From positions 868,001 through 932,000 of the forward strand of contig CAWFAP010000001.1 of the NCBI GenBank assembly GCA_963813975.1: 64,000 bases of DNA, read 5' to 3'. Of the stretch, positions 61,413 through 64,000 are shown piece after piece. The notes beneath the pieces were generated by a model, which worked only from the letters and a program-made list of their open reading frames with translations, did not search any database and was not told the origin of the DNA. The position numbers and the translations under genes were made by a program. The first letter of the stretch is position 1, and every line of letters starts with the position of its first letter. This DNA is from RYN-230 sp963813975. Lineage in GTDB: Bacteria; Actinomycetota; Actinomycetes; Streptosporangiales; Streptosporangiaceae.

Positions 61413-61766
61413 TCAGGCCCCGACGCGGCCGTAGTCGTCGTCGAGCCGGACGATGTCGTCCTCGCCGAAGTAGTCGCCGTGCTGGACCTCCACGAACACC
61501 AGCGGGTCCGTCCCGGTGTTGCGGATCCGGTGCGCGGCTCCCAGCGCCACGTCGACCGTGTCTCCCCGGCGGACCCCGATCTCCTGGCCGTCCAGGGTGA
61601 CCACGCCCTCACCGCGGACCACGAACCAGTGCTCGGCCCGCCGGGAGTGCCGCTGGTAGGACAGCCGCTGCCCGGGATGCACCTCGATGGTCTTGACCTT
61701 GAAGTCCCCGGCCTCGGCGAGGACCGTGTAACCGCCCCAGGGGCGCTCGGTGTGCTCTGTCACCAC
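61413..61766 (-). CDS. Mannose-6-phosphate isomerase type II-like cupin
   Basis: From GTG 61766 (or 61763) the protein has 117 aa. TEHTERPWGGYTVLAEAG opens the family; the cupin metal ligands are in LSYQRHSRRAEHWFVVRG and a His in VALGAAHRIRNTGTDPLVFV, with QHGDYFGEDDIVRLDDDYGR at the end. It matches the cupin half of bifunctional mannose-1-phosphate guanylyltransferase/isomerase proteins but stands alone. It likely isomerises a phosphosugar. It is divergent from aconitase, and the region between holds the aconitase promoter. Confidence 0.88.
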   Translation of the reverse strand: MVTEHTERPWGGYTVLAEAGDFKVKTIEVHPGQRLSYQRHSRRAEHWFVVRGEGVVTLDGQEIGVRRGDTVDVALGAAHRIRNTGTDPLVFVEVQHGDYFGEDDIVRLDDDYGRVGA

Positions 61767-61948
61767 CCCATAGTCGCGGATCAGCGGCCCTGACCGCGGC
61801 GCATCGGCGCCCGCAGCGGTGAAGTGGTGGCAATGTTGTCGTATAGGCAGTGCCGTCCAGGGCGGGAGCGCCGTCCCGGGCGGGGAATCGCGCCGGCCGC
61901 GCGTGAATCGTCCCGGTTCCCGGGGCGGAACCCGCTCCCGGGCGATAC

Positions 61949-62009
61949 CTTGACGTCGAGATAAACTCGTCTTAGCGTGAACACGCGCTTTTAACTTGAT
62001 ATCGAGATA
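61949..62009 (+). promoter_or_regulatory. Aconitase promoter with a pair of near-palindromic sites
   Basis: CTTGACGTCGAG (61949-61960) and CTTGATATCGAG (61995-62006) share one near-palindromic pattern, each followed by ATA, with centres 46 bases apart. The first contains a -35 box TTGACG (61950-61955), and TAGCGT follows after 17 bases (61973-61978) as -10. The second site should lie just downstream of the start of transcription. This is a classic layout for repression of the aconitase gene at 62037. The regulator is not identified. Confidence 0.65.
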
Positions 62010-62036
62010 CTTGACTGGTGCAGGAGGCGGACCCTG

Positions 62037-64000
<1,964 letters not shown>

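Overview
The window comes from a very GC-rich actinomycete. Supporting signs are the strong G/C third-position bias, GTG/TTG starts, ATGA stop/start overlaps, F420-dependent oxidoreductases (31710-32642, 53677-54129), a LigD-type end-joining polymerase, DUF3093/DUF3710/DUF4235/DUF1707 proteins, the dut-DUF3710-trkA-trkA-TrmA-like neighbourhood, and selA. The exact order cannot be fixed by reading alone. No rRNA, tRNA, CRISPR array or intact insertion sequence was recognised.

Layout. 1-4460 (minus) is a MoxR/DUF58/DUF4129 membrane operon. It is followed by a two-component system (4467-6655, minus) divergent from a four-gene ABC exporter (6854-10410, plus). A HicAB toxin-antitoxin pair of visibly lower GC sits at 10539-10960. 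After a metallo-beta-lactamase (MBL) protein and an HhH-GPD protein comes a divergent pair: a homocitrate/isopropylmalate synthase-like enzyme (12954-14183) and an HTH-fused citrate synthase-like protein (14344-15777), with an AT-rich inverted repeat between them. 15791-20330 looks like a sulfur/sulfonate region: cupin, a strong operator-like palindrome, two SsuD-like flavin monooxygenases (one a chimera with an acyl-CoA-dehydrogenase tail, one frameshifted) and a persulfide-dioxygenase/rhodanese protein. 20285-29403 is mostly housekeeping: methyltransferase, class II aldolase, small membrane proteins, AI-2E transporter family protein, dUTPase, DUF3710, two TrkA proteins and an RNA methyltransferase. 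29400-34207 holds two YceI-like proteins, a SigE-family sigma factor with its partner gene, an F420 oxidoreductase and an acetyltransferase. A Tat-exported GH2 glycosidase fills 34471-37755.

39931-49404 (minus) is the most unusual block. It is a tightly packed, probable operon of a stand-alone LigD-type polymerase, three tandem paralogues of an unrecognised two-beta-domain family, an unrecognised protein, a MoxR-like AAA ATPase and a VWA/metallopeptidase-like protein. AAA-VWA pairs usually remodel a partner, and the three paralogues are the obvious partner candidates.

49570-64000 carries a phosphoesterase, a TetR regulator, an alpha/beta hydrolase, a lysyl-tRNA synthetase gene interrupted by an in-frame amber codon, an F420 oxidoreductase, a TMEM175 channel, a TrpB-like enzyme, a RibD-like reductase followed by a 5'-truncated MFS gene, a beta-hydroxyacid dehydrogenase, SelA, a sugar-isomerase-type cupin and the start of aconitase, which runs off the end.

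A recurring oddity is gene disruption. Six genes are split by what look like single-base indels (4385, 17832, 30326, about 39650-39750, 45147, 48618), one by a stop codon, one lacks a canonical start, and two are deletion-type joins. Either the assembly keeps uncorrected small errors or the locus is decaying; raw reads would decide.
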